DNA of 64,000 nt from Mesorhizobium ciceri WSM4083 (GTDB lineage: Bacteria; Pseudomonadota; Alphaproteobacteria; Rhizobiales; Rhizobiaceae), in assembly GCF_000519305.1 (NCBI RefSeq), contig NZ_JAFG01000012.1, positions 31,768 to 95,767 of the forward strand. Direction: 5' to 3'. The number at the start of each line of letters is the position of its first letter. The first letter of the stretch is position 1. This document shows positions 36,143 to 45,261 of this stretch, one piece after another. Below the pieces are notes generated by a model. The model ran no database searches, was not told the origin of the DNA, and was given only the letters and a program-made list of their open reading frames with translations. The position numbers were made by a program, and so were the translations under genes.

Positions 36143-37624
36143 ATGTCCGCACCGGCAATTTCGGTTGAGAGCCTGACCGGCACGACATCCTCTGAACTGG
36201 CATCGGCGGCTGTGAAATCTGGCGGCTGCGCGTCTTCGTCCTGCGGCTCGTCGCGAAAGCCGGACGACATGGATCCGGCGATCTGGGACAAGATCAAGGA
36301 TCACCCCTGCTTTTCGGAAGAAGCGCATCACTATTTCGCGCGCATGCACGTCGCGGTCGCGCCGGCTTGCAATGTCCAGTGCAACTACTGCAATCGCAAA
36401 TATGACTGCGCTAACGAAAGCCGACCTGGCGTCGTGTCGGAAAAGCTGACGCCCGATCAGGCGCTGCGCACGGTTGTCGCGGTCGCCAACGAAGTGCCGC
36501 AGCTTTCCGTGCTTGGCATCGCCGGGCCGGGCGATGCCTGTTACGACTGGGAAAAGACGAAGGCAACGTTCCAACGAGTTGCCAACGAAATCCCTGACAT
36601 CCGGCTTTGCATCTCCACGAATGGGCTCGCGCTGCCGGACCATGTCGCCGAGCTTGCCGACATGAATGTCGATCACGTGACGATCACCATCAACATGGTC
36701 GACCCGGAAATTGGCGCCAAGATTTATCCATGGATCTTCTACGACCATCGCCGATATGGCGGCATCGAAGCCGCCCGGATCCTGCACGAGCGCCAGATGT
36801 CGGGCCTGGAGATGCTAAGCAAGCGCGGCATCCTGACCAAAATCAATTCGGTGATGATCCCCGGCGTCAACGACGAACACCTGATCGAGGTCAACAAATG
36901 GGTCAAGGAGCGCGGCGCATTCCTGCACAACGTCATGCCTCTGATTTCCGACCCGGCGCACGGTACGCATTACGGACTGACCGGGCAGCGTGGTCCACAC
37001 CCAATCGAGATCAAGGCTCTCCAGGATCGTCTTGAAGGCGGCGCCAAGTTGATGCGCCACTGCCGGCAGTGCCGGGCAGATGCCGTCGGCCTGCTCGGCG
37101 AGGATCGTGGTCAGGAATTCGGACTCGGCCGGGTTCCCGGCGAGATCACATACGACGGCAGCAAGCGCGAGGCCTATCGGGAGCTGGTCGCGCATGAGCG
37201 CCTCGATCACGTGAAGGCCAAGAGCGATGCGATAGATGTTGTGAAGGCAGCAGGCTCCGGCAAGTCGCTCCTCGTCGCGGTGACGACTAAGGGCGGCGGC
37301 CGAGTCAATGAACACTTCGGCCATGCGAAGGAATTCCAGGTCTATGCCGCCTCGCCGGATGGGATCAGCTTTGTCGGCCACCGCAAGGTTGAACAGTATT
37401 GCCTCGGCGGTTGGGGCAAAGACGCCATTCTCGACGGCATCGTTGCGGCGCTGGAGGGCATCGATGTCGTGCTTTGCGCCAAGATCGGAAATTGCCCCAA
37501 GGATCAGCTCGCGGCCGCCGGAATCCGAGCCAGCGACGCTTATGCGCATGACTATATCGAGACTGCCATCAGCGCGATCTACGCCGCCGCATCCGGAGCC
37601 CCCGCGAGCGCGGCAACCGCCTGA
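36143..37624 (+). CDS. nifB: radical-SAM FeMo-cofactor synthase NifB
   Basis: A 493-aa protein. The radical-SAM cluster is CNVQCNYCNRKYDC, and the C-terminal NifX/NafY-like domain includes GGGRVNEHFGHAKEFQVY. It builds NifB-co, the 8Fe-9S-C precursor of FeMo-co. The ATG at 36143 is chosen for CGGAG upstream and because the more distal ATG at 36083 lies before the -12 element. An N-terminal SGGCASSSCGS segment is typical of rhizobial NifB. It starts the operon nifB-fdxN-nifZ-fixU-sir2-like. Confidence 0.96.
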   Translation: MSAPAISVESLTGTTSSELASAAVKSGGCASSSCGSSRKPDDMDPAIWDKIKDHPCFSEEAHHYFARMHVAVAPACNVQCNYCNRKYDCANESRPGVVSEKLTPDQALRTVVAVANEVPQLSVLGIAGPGDACYDWEKTKATFQRVANEIPDIRLCISTNGLALPDHVAELADMNVDHVTITINMVDPEIGAKIYPWIFYDHRRYGGIEAARILHERQMSGLEMLSKRGILTKINSVMIPGVNDEHLIEVNKWVKERGAFLHNVMPLISDPAHGTHYGLTGQRGPHPIEIKALQDRLEGGAKLMRHCRQCRADAVGLLGEDRGQEFGLGRVPGEITYDGSKREAYRELVAHERLDHVKAKSDAIDVVKAAGSGKSLLVAVTTKGGGRVNEHFGHAKEFQVYAASPDGISFVGHRKVEQYCLGGWGKDAILDGIVAALEGIDVVLCAKIGNCPKDQLAAAGIRASDAYAHDYIETAISAIYAAASGAPASAATA

Positions 37625-37657
37625 TCTGTCTCATTCCATTTCGAACCAGGAGTTAAA

Positions 37658-37852
37658 ATGGCTTTCAAGATCATCGCATCCCAATGCACCCAATGCGGCG
37701 CTTGCGAGTTCGAATGCCCCTCAGGCGCGATCAAATTCCAAGGCGAGAACTACGTGATCGTGCCTGAGAAGTGCACCGAATGCGAGGGCAGCTTCGATGC
37801 GCAGCAATGTGCCTCGGTGTGTCCAGTGGCGGAGACCTGCGTTCCTGCCTAA
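37658..37852 (+). CDS. fdxN: nif ferredoxin FdxN
   Basis: A 64-aa 2[4Fe-4S] ferredoxin with CTQCGACEFEC and a second group CTECEGSF...CASVCPVAETC, the NifB-associated FdxN spacing. It supplies electrons for nitrogenase or NifB function. CAGGAG precedes the ATG, 33 bases after nifB. Confidence 0.95.
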   Translation: MAFKIIASQCTQCGACEFECPSGAIKFQGENYVIVPEKCTECEGSFDAQQCASVCPVAETCVPA

Positions 37853-37948
37853 CCGCCAACTGACCACCGATATGGAGGGGACCGCCCCCGGAGGACGCCT
37901 CAACCGTTGTCAACAATCTGCGCCCTCATGAAGAACAAGGAACAACCC

Positions 37949-38269
37949 ATGTGGCTCGGACGTGAACAGGAAGTCGAAATTCGCACGCCTCCACGATTTG
38001 TGCCGGGAGAGCGGGTGCGTGCAACTCGCCACATCAAGAATGACGGCACCTATCCTGGCAGGGAGATCGGCGAAAACCTCGTTCGGAGAGGCGACGAGGG
38101 CTATGTGCGCGACATTGGCACCTTTCTCCAGCAGTTCTTCATCTATGCGGTCGAATGGATCGACCGTGGCACGGTCGTCGGCATGCGAGCACGTGAACTG
38201 ATGAGCCTCGACAAAGCCGAAGCGCCCTGCAGCGCTGAAAACAAAGCCAATGAAGGAACGGCGAGATGA
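37949..38269 (+). CDS. nifZ: NifZ
   Basis: A 106-aa NifZ protein with RFVPGERVRATRHIKNDGTYPG and the YVRDIGTFLQQFFIYAV core. NifZ assists P-cluster maturation in the MoFe protein. The ATG at 37949 is taken because AAGGA lies eight bases upstream; ATGs at 37907 and 37928 have no ribosome site. The stop overlaps fixU by four bases. Confidence 0.93.
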   Translation: MWLGREQEVEIRTPPRFVPGERVRATRHIKNDGTYPGREIGENLVRRGDEGYVRDIGTFLQQFFIYAVEWIDRGTVVGMRARELMSLDKAEAPCSAENKANEGTAR

Positions 38270-38478
38270 AAGTCATGATCCGCAGGACCGATGCCGGCTT
38301 ATCTGCGTATGTCCCCAAGAAGGATCTCGAGGAGCCGATCATCAGGCACGAGAACGAGGACCTGTGGGGCGGGACCGTGACACTCCGAAACGGGTGGCGG
38401 TTCATTCTACCCGATCTTCCGCGCGATACGCGTCTGCCGATCACCGTCGAGGCAAGGAAGATTGCCGACGAAGACTGA
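38266..38478 (+). CDS. fixU: FixU / NifT
   Basis: A 70-aa NifT/FixU protein (MKVMIRRTDAGLSAYVPKKD; WGGTVTLRNGWRF). It is a small SH3-like protein always found near nifB and nifZ; its biochemical role is not known. ATGA overlap with nifZ indicates coupling. Confidence 0.94.
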   Translation: MKVMIRRTDAGLSAYVPKKDLEEPIIRHENEDLWGGTVTLRNGWRFILPDLPRDTRLPITVEARKIADED

Positions 38479-38511
38479 CGCCGGCGGACAAGAGCGTCGA
38501 GAGGAACAAAC

Positions 38512-39435
38512 ATGAATACCAACCTGACCTCGGGCAACCTCGTGATCGTCCGGGACAGTTTTGCTGAAAAGCTGCTTGATCTGGCGAAGCGAGCGCTCAC
38601 CGCCGATCACGTGATCCCCTATCTCGGCCCGGGTCTACTTGGGCTCAACCGCGCGGAGCCGCCGGTACCGCATACGCCCGAAGCCGTCGCCGCGGCACTC
38701 AACACGCGCGCGCCGGCGCCTGCCGTGATCCGCACCAACATGTGGTCGGTCGCGCAGTTCATCGAACAGCGCCGGCATCGCCGGACGCTTCAAGCCTGGA
38801 TGACCGACATATTCGCAGCGTCGGTCGCGCCTACCGTCCTCCATGCCTGGTTGGCGAGACTGCCGCTCTCCCTGATCGTGGACAGCTGGTACGACGGTGC
38901 CATGCGGACGGCGTTCACACAGACCGGCCGGGCCGATGTCGTCGAGATACAAGGCATCACGCGGGCCAATGAGAGCGGCGACATTTGGACGAAAACCTAC
39001 GATTTGTCGGGCAGAGAGCTCAAGGCCGACCCTGCGGCAAAGACGGTTCTCTACACGCCCCACGGCGCCATTAGTCCAGCCGCAAATTTTCTCGTAGCGG
39101 ACTCGGACTATGTCGAAGTCCTGACCGAAATCGACATCCAGACGCCGATCCCTGGGGTGGTGAAGCAGCGGCGCGCGAACCGTGGCTTTTTCTTCGTCGG
39201 GTGCCGCTTCGACGATCAGATGCTGCGCACTTACGCCAGACAGATCATGAAGCGCTCCGAAGGCCCACATTGCGCGGTCATGGATTCGAAGACGCTGACG
39301 AGAAACGAAGCCCGTTTCCTTGCCGCCAGCGGAATCACTGTAATCGATATGCCACTGACTGAAGCCGCGGCTCGGCTCGTCGAATCGGCCACTGCAGCAG
39401 GTGCCAGCCGCGCTCAACATGGAGCACGCCTTTGA
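38512..39435 (+). CDS. SIR2-like domain protein in nifB operon
   Basis: A 307-aa protein. HVIPYLGPGLLG at the N-terminus, VLYTPHGAISPAANFLVADSDY in the middle, and FFFVGCRFDDQMLRTYARQI near the end match SIR2_2-type NAD-binding domains. GAGAGGA precedes the ATG, and it follows fixU by 33 bases, so it is probably expressed with nifB under NifA. Its role in nitrogen fixation is not known. Other SIR2-like proteins consume NAD in phage defence, but this lineage sits stably with nif genes, so a redox or regulatory role is as likely. Confidence 0.8.
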   Translation: MNTNLTSGNLVIVRDSFAEKLLDLAKRALTADHVIPYLGPGLLGLNRAEPPVPHTPEAVAAALNTRAPAPAVIRTNMWSVAQFIEQRRHRRTLQAWMTDIFAASVAPTVLHAWLARLPLSLIVDSWYDGAMRTAFTQTGRADVVEIQGITRANESGDIWTKTYDLSGRELKADPAAKTVLYTPHGAISPAANFLVADSDYVEVLTEIDIQTPIPGVVKQRRANRGFFFVGCRFDDQMLRTYARQIMKRSEGPHCAVMDSKTLTRNEARFLAASGITVIDMPLTEAAARLVESATAAGASRAQHGARL

Positions 39436-39476
39436 CATGAGCCGTCTGGCTTGCTTCTTCGGTCGGGAGCACACCC

Positions 39477-41339
39477 GTGCGCAGTGATGCTGTCGGCACG
39501 AGCTCTCGCAATTCGCCCGCTCATGTGGCAGCGAGCGGCTGGGGCAGGTCCTTGCTGACGCTGCGGCGCATCACCGTGATGCATTTACGGCATCCATGGC
39601 AGGTTGCCTTCGCGATTGGTTCCACGTTCCTGGCGGTGATCCTCCAGTTGCTCATCCCGCAGCTCCTCGGCCGGGCAATCGACCAGACTCAGACCACCCT
39701 CGGCGGCGGCGGTGTGACGGCCGCGGCGGAAGAGGCACTGTGGATTTCAGCTCTCCTGCTGCTCGCCGTCAGCGCATTGCGCGGCATCTTCACGATGACG
39801 CAGAACTACTTTGCCGAAGCGCTTGGGCATCATGTCGGGTATGAACTACGGCTCGCCTGCTACGACAAAATCCAACGTCTCAGCTTTTCCTTTCACGATC
39901 AGGTGCATTCAGGCGATTTGATCACGATCGGCATGCTCGATCTCGAAGGCGTCAGGATGTATTTTTCCACCGGTCTGGTTCGCGCCTGTCTGCTGACGAT
40001 GCTGATCGGAATCGGCGCCTACATGCTGATTTCCACTGACGCGGTGCTCGGTGTGCTCGCGCTTAGCTTCGTGCCGTTCGTCGGCTGGCGCTCGTCGGTA
40101 ATGCAGCTTAGGCTGCGTGCGACTTGGTTGGACTTGCAGGAGCGGCTGTCGGTTCTAAGCCGCGTGATGGAGGAAAATCTCGGGGGCATCCGCGTCGTCC
40201 GTGCTTTCGCGGCTCAGGATGATGAGATGCTGAAGTTCGACCAAGCCTCGAACACCGCGCTCATCCTTGCTCATGACCGCGTCGCCACCTACGCATCCAA
40301 CACGTCGGCGATGAGCTTGTCCTTCTTTGCTTCCCTGGGATTGGTCCTGTGGGTGGGTGGCAACAAGCTCATCGCCGACGACATCAGCATTGGAACGCTC
40401 ACAACGTTCCTGACCACCATGACGACGCTGCAAATCCCTGTACGCCAGATCGGCCTGATGGCTAATGCATTCGCGCGCGCTTCCACTTGCGGTTCGCGTC
40501 TATTCGGTCTTCTCGACCAGGATATTACCGTCAGGGATGCTCCCGAGGCGAGACCGCTTGAAATAAGCGACGGCGCTCTGCGCTTCGACAATGTCTCGTT
40601 TGCGTACCGCGGCCTGGAAAACCGTCCCGTTCTAAGGAACATCAGCTTTGAGGCCCGTAGGGGCGAGACAGTCGCGATTGTCGGTCCGCCCGGTTCGGGC
40701 AAATCGACGATCGCTCATCTGGTCCCCCGATTTTACGACGTTACTGACGGCACTATTACGCTTGACGGGCAGGATATCCGCAGGGTCACCCTGGCGACGC
40801 TCCGCAAGGCGGTGGCGGTCGTACAGCAGGACGCATTCCTTTTCACCACCACGATCGAGAACAACATCGCCTATGGCGATCCCTGGGCAAAGGCGCAGCG
40901 GGTTGAGCGCGCCAGCGAGTCGGCGCAACTGCACAACTACATCCTCGGCCTCCCGGCCGGTTACAAGACCGTTGTGGGCGAACGAGGCGTCTCTCTCTCG
41001 GGCGGTCAGCGCCAGCGCCTGGCTATCGCTCGGATCATGATGCTGCACCCGTCGGTCGTCATCTTCGACGACTCGACAGCCGCGATCGATGCCGCCACCG
41101 AGCAGCGCATCCGAACGGCGATGCGACTTTTCGCCAAGGATCGGGTGACGATTGTCATCTCCCATCGGTTGAGTTCGCTCATGTACGCCGACCAGATCTT
41201 GTTTGTCGACAACGGCGAGATAATCGAACGCGGCACCCATCAAGAGCTTCTGGCAAAGCGAGGGCGCTACAAGGCCCTCCACGACCTGCAGATGCGCCCG
41301 GCTGATGGCATGGCGATCAAGAATGGGGACGGACGCTGA
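39477..41339 (+). CDS. ABC exporter half-transporter A (degenerate catalytic site)
   Basis: A 620-aa protein fusing a six-helix exporter membrane domain (about 35-330) to an ATPase domain. Walker A is GPPGSGKST and the signature LSGGQRQRLA. Walker B reads VVIFDDSTAAID: the catalytic Glu is replaced by Asp, typical of one half of heterodimeric exporters. A GTG start at 39477 is supported by GGGAG upstream. The stop overlaps the ATG of the partner (TGATG). The exported substrate is unknown; the position behind the nifB operon suggests expression in nodules. Confidence 0.9.
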   Translation: MRSDAVGTSSRNSPAHVAASGWGRSLLTLRRITVMHLRHPWQVAFAIGSTFLAVILQLLIPQLLGRAIDQTQTTLGGGGVTAAAEEALWISALLLLAVSALRGIFTMTQNYFAEALGHHVGYELRLACYDKIQRLSFSFHDQVHSGDLITIGMLDLEGVRMYFSTGLVRACLLTMLIGIGAYMLISTDAVLGVLALSFVPFVGWRSSVMQLRLRATWLDLQERLSVLSRVMEENLGGIRVVRAFAAQDDEMLKFDQASNTALILAHDRVATYASNTSAMSLSFFASLGLVLWVGGNKLIADDISIGTLTTFLTTMTTLQIPVRQIGLMANAFARASTCGSRLFGLLDQDITVRDAPEARPLEISDGALRFDNVSFAYRGLENRPVLRNISFEARRGETVAIVGPPGSGKSTIAHLVPRFYDVTDGTITLDGQDIRRVTLATLRKAVAVVQQDAFLFTTTIENNIAYGDPWAKAQRVERASESAQLHNYILGLPAGYKTVVGERGVSLSGGQRQRLAIARIMMLHPSVVIFDDSTAAIDAATEQRIRTAMRLFAKDRVTIVISHRLSSLMYADQILFVDNGEIIERGTHQELLAKRGRYKALHDLQMRPADGMAIKNGDGR

Positions 41340-43249
41340 TGAGCCAGGAGGAGCACGCGGGCGAACCCGAAACCGGACGTAATGGCGACCATGTCGATCG
41401 CAAACGCCCTCCACTCGCTGTGGTTGGCTCGCACCGTATTGATGAGGAGATCTTCGGCCCGGTTTTCGACAAGATGATTATCGCGCGCATTTGGGCATTC
41501 GTCCGTCCTTACCGGGCCAAGGTAGCCATCTCGGCCTCCGCGTTGCTGATCTTCACCGGCACGCAGCTTCTCATCCCCTTGATTATTCACTACGTGATCG
41601 ATCACAGTAAGCGAGGCGTCGATAACTCTGCCCTGCTCGCGGCTTCCGGCGCATTCCTTCTCGCGATTTTGGTCAATTTCGCAACCGGCTACATTCAGGA
41701 AGCCGTGGTGGGGAAAGCAGCCGAGAATGTCCTCTTCGACATACGCCGCGCCATGTTCGGCCATCTGCAGGTGGTTTCACTCTCTTTCATGGACAAGATC
41801 GAGGTTGGACGCCTGATGTCCCGCCTGCAAGGAGACGTCAACTCGATCCAGGAATTCCTCGAAACGTCGCTATTTTGCATAGGCGATATTGCGCTTATTT
41901 TCGGCGTGGTGGTGGTGATGCTGTGGCTGGACTTCAGCCTCGGCCTCCTGACGCTCTCGGTCCTGCCGATTTTGCTCATCATCCGCATTACCTGGCTGCC
42001 GCGTGCCCGCCAGGCTTTCATGGCTGCGCGCGAGACCAGTTCGGCCGCCAACGGTGCGCTGGCAGAAGCCATTCACGGCGTGCGCGCCGTCCAGTCCATG
42101 GACCGCCAGCAGGTGAATCTTGTTCTCTATGACGACAAGGCCCATGCCAATCTCAGAACTCACTTGAGCGCTGATAGGTATGCCCAGGTCATGGTGCCGA
42201 CGGTCGATGGCCTCACCGGCCTCGCGATGGCTTTCGTCATTGTGGTCGGAGGCTCGATGGTCATGAATGGCCGCATCGAAGCGGGCGTATTGGTTGCGGA
42301 CCTTTTCTACATCCAGCGCTTCTTTGATCCGATCCGCTCGCTTACCATGCACTATTCGATCATGCAGCGCTGCATGGCCTCCGGCAGGCGCCTGATCGAT
42401 GTGCTGGACATCGAGATTGACGTGCGGGACAAACCGGACGCCCAGGCGCTTTCGGCCGAAATGGACGGCGCGATCGAGTTCAAGAACGTCACCTTCAGCT
42501 ACTATCCCGACCTTCCAGTACTGAAAGATGTCTCCTTCAAGGTCAATCCCGGCGAGACGGCGGCGCTGGTCGGGCCGACCGGTTCTGGCAAATCGAGCGC
42601 GACGGCCCTCGTCCACCGATTTTATGATGTTCAGCAGGGCCAAGTGCTGGTCGGCGGACATGATGTGCGCGATCTCACCCAAGCATCGCTAGGCCGCCAG
42701 ATCGCCATGGTGCTGCAGGAGCCGTTCCTTTTTACCGGGACGGTCTTTGAGAACATTCGCTACGGGAGAAGGCAAGCGACGCGCCAGCAGGTGATCGAGG
42801 CCGCCAAGGCGGTCGGCGCGCACGACTTCATCATGAGCCTCGCCAATGGATATGAAACCCAACTCGGCGAACGTGGCGGCAATCTATCTATCGGTCAGCG
42901 CCAACTTCTCAGTTTCGCTCGCGCTCTCGTTGCCGACGCTAAGATCCTGGTGCTTGACGAGGCCACCGCCAACGTCGACAGCGACACGGAAATGCAGATC
43001 CAAAAAGCTCTGACAAGACTTCTTAAGGGCCGGACTGGGCTCGTCATCGCCCATCGCCTGGCAACGATCCGCGGTGCCGACCGCATCATTGTGCTTCGAC
43101 ATGGCCAGGTCGTTGAGACTGGAAACCATGCCGAACTCATCGCGATGGGTGGGTTCTACTCCAGCCTCTACAATCTCAATTACGCGTCCTTCGACGATAT
43201 TCCCAAAGAGAAACTCGATGCGGCCGCGTCAGCTAGGTTTCGGAGCTGA
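41339..43249 (+). CDS. ABC exporter half-transporter B (canonical Walker B)
   Basis: A 636-aa membrane-ATPase fusion. Walker A is GPTGSGKSS, the signature is LSIGQRQLLS in place of LSGGQ, and Walker B ILVLDEATANVD keeps the catalytic Glu. It overlaps and complements the preceding half-transporter, forming an asymmetric heterodimer in the inner membrane (TM287/288 or MsbA type). Lipid, peptide or drug export are all possible. It is convergent with the second nifA. Confidence 0.92.
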   Translation: MSQEEHAGEPETGRNGDHVDRKRPPLAVVGSHRIDEEIFGPVFDKMIIARIWAFVRPYRAKVAISASALLIFTGTQLLIPLIIHYVIDHSKRGVDNSALLAASGAFLLAILVNFATGYIQEAVVGKAAENVLFDIRRAMFGHLQVVSLSFMDKIEVGRLMSRLQGDVNSIQEFLETSLFCIGDIALIFGVVVVMLWLDFSLGLLTLSVLPILLIIRITWLPRARQAFMAARETSSAANGALAEAIHGVRAVQSMDRQQVNLVLYDDKAHANLRTHLSADRYAQVMVPTVDGLTGLAMAFVIVVGGSMVMNGRIEAGVLVADLFYIQRFFDPIRSLTMHYSIMQRCMASGRRLIDVLDIEIDVRDKPDAQALSAEMDGAIEFKNVTFSYYPDLPVLKDVSFKVNPGETAALVGPTGSGKSSATALVHRFYDVQQGQVLVGGHDVRDLTQASLGRQIAMVLQEPFLFTGTVFENIRYGRRQATRQQVIEAAKAVGAHDFIMSLANGYETQLGERGGNLSIGQRQLLSFARALVADAKILVLDEATANVDSDTEMQIQKALTRLLKGRTGLVIAHRLATIRGADRIIVLRHGQVVETGNHAELIAMGGFYSSLYNLNYASFDDIPKEKLDAAASARFRS

Positions 43250-43443
43250 GGTCTGGCGGCCATTTTCCGGGGTGAGCCGTTGCATCTGTTCTCGCTCCCC
43301 ACGAGTTCGTGCCGGCGAGTTCAGGATCTGAACGGGCCAGAGGCATAACTGTGCGTGGGACGACCAACCTATCTTTTGAACGGAAGCAGCGAAATCGGCC
43401 AAAACTCGCCGAACCATCAAGGCTGTATCCCATCGATCTGCCT

Positions 43444-45261
43444 TCAAAGGCGCTTGACCTCGATGCCGTATTTTTTCAGCACGTAACCAATCTGGCGCGG
43501 CGTCAGCCCAAGCAGGCGTGCCGCCTTTGCCTGCACCCAACCACATCTTTCCATGGCCTCGATGACGCGCTCGGCATCGGTTATCCTGGGGCCGTTTAAG
43601 TAGGCTGAGGGGGCCCGCCCTAGCGGCGCGTGCCCGTTCAGCCCCGGCGGGGTCGCAACGGCGGCCGACCCGGAGCCCTCAACGGGCGGGGTTGGCCTTG
43701 CTGCCACCCCCCCGGTGCCCCCCGATTGCGGCGGCGCCGTGCACGATCCGCTCCTCCTCCACAGTGCCGCCGAAAAGCACTGGCCGTTGGAGCAACAGAG
43801 GTCATTTCGGCCGATTAGTGGTCCCGGCGCAAAGATCGCCGTCCGGTTCACGCAGTTTTCGAGCTCGCGGATGTTGCCGGGAAAACCACAGCTCATCAGC
43901 ACCTCGATCGCCCCGGCATCGAAGGCCAGCTTTCGGCTGTTTTCCTCGTTGAAAGTCTTGAGGAACTTAGCGGCCAGGAGCGGAATATCGTTGCGCCTTT
44001 CACGTAGTGCCGGCAAAAACAAGGGAACGACATTGATGCGATAGTAGAGGTCCGCGCGGAATTCGTTCCTTGCAACCGCCTCTTCAAGGTTCTTGTTCGT
44101 CGCGGCAATCACGCGCACGTCAACCTTGATAGTCTGGTTGCCGCCGACGCGCTCAAACTCCTGCTCCTGGAGCACGCGCAGCAGTTTTGCCTGGAACGAG
44201 GCCGAGATTTCGCCGATCTCGTCGAGAAACAACGTTCCCTTGTCGGCGAGCTCAAAGCGACCTTTGCGCGAATTGAACGCGCTCGTGAAGGCACCCTTCT
44301 CATGACCGAAGAGTTCAGATTCCAGGACTGTCTCAGGAAGCGCCGCGCAATTGAGTTTGATAAAGGGCCGCTTGGCGCGCGGCGACAACTCGTGAATGGC
44401 CTTAGCGACGAGTTCCTTGCCGGTACCGGATTCGCCTCGCACCAGAACGGTGGTCCTGGTCTTGGCTACCACCGCGATCTTCTCGGTTAGCGCGCGCAGC
44501 GCCGGGCTGTCACCGATCATCCCGCCGACGCGAACCTTGTCATGCTCCCGCTCACGGTGCTTGAGATCAGTGAATTGTTTTTGCAGCCGGTGCTCCTTTG
44601 CCAAAGTCCGCTCGCCGTCGCACGCGAACGAGCCATGAGACTTCACCGTTTGCCCCACCATGTTGGCGATCAAGGTAAGCAGCCGGACGTCGCACTCGGG
44701 CCGAAAGCTTGACCCGTCCTCGAGAACCCGGTCAATGGTCAGCGTGCCCACAACGTTCGCATCGACGCGAATGGGAACGCCGATAAACGACACTGCTTTG
44801 GTACTCGTGGCGCCAAGCACCTCCCTATCGGCGGCACTGAAGTGTGAATGGGCTGCTATGTTCTCGATGACGAGGGGCTTGTCCGTTGTCACAATCCGTT
44901 CGATTGCGTTCCGCGGCAGGCAAATTCGGGAATGCTCATGACCGCCCTCGCTCCAGCCGCCGTCAACGGCAACATTCTGCACGCCGTCGCCCTCAAAGAG
45001 GCGAATGGTGCCGTGACGCATCTGCACAAAAGATCGTAAGAGATCGACGACCTTGGCCAACGTCACTTCAAGCCCGGAGGTGCCGGTCAGCACCTTGGAT
45101 ATGTCAAGGATGCCGGTAAGTGTCCGCTCGTGTAACGAGGCAATGGAGACCATGTCATTCGTCTCTGAATTCGGGATGCCGCTTTTCACGTCCTGTAGCG
45201 ATGTGTGGCATGAGGGGATTTCCGCGGCGCTCTGTTCGGTTTTGCCGATATCGTGTTCCAT
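43444..45261 (-). CDS. nifA: NifA, second copy, with GAFTSA loop
   Basis: A 605-aa NifA: GAF domain (about 45-205), AAA+ domain (about 240-475) with Walker A GESGTGKE and Walker B FLDEIGEI, the oxygen-sensing Cys spacing C-X11-C-X19-C-X4-C, a Gly/Pro/Ala-rich linker and a Fis-type HTH (WVQAKAARLLGLTPRQIGYVL). The sigma-54-contact loop reads HEKGAFTSAFN, i.e. GAFTSA: the codon is AGC where GGC would give GAFTGA. The other NifA here is normal. The loop Gly is strongly conserved among activators, so this copy may be weakened or altered. No -24/-12 element or NifA site was seen upstream. Confidence 0.93.
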   Translation of the reverse strand: MEHDIGKTEQSAAEIPSCHTSLQDVKSGIPNSETNDMVSIASLHERTLTGILDISKVLTGTSGLEVTLAKVVDLLRSFVQMRHGTIRLFEGDGVQNVAVDGGWSEGGHEHSRICLPRNAIERIVTTDKPLVIENIAAHSHFSAADREVLGATSTKAVSFIGVPIRVDANVVGTLTIDRVLEDGSSFRPECDVRLLTLIANMVGQTVKSHGSFACDGERTLAKEHRLQKQFTDLKHREREHDKVRVGGMIGDSPALRALTEKIAVVAKTRTTVLVRGESGTGKELVAKAIHELSPRAKRPFIKLNCAALPETVLESELFGHEKGAFTSAFNSRKGRFELADKGTLFLDEIGEISASFQAKLLRVLQEQEFERVGGNQTIKVDVRVIAATNKNLEEAVARNEFRADLYYRINVVPLFLPALRERRNDIPLLAAKFLKTFNEENSRKLAFDAGAIEVLMSCGFPGNIRELENCVNRTAIFAPGPLIGRNDLCCSNGQCFSAALWRRSGSCTAPPQSGGTGGVAARPTPPVEGSGSAAVATPPGLNGHAPLGRAPSAYLNGPRITDAERVIEAMERCGWVQAKAARLLGLTPRQIGYVLKKYGIEVKRL

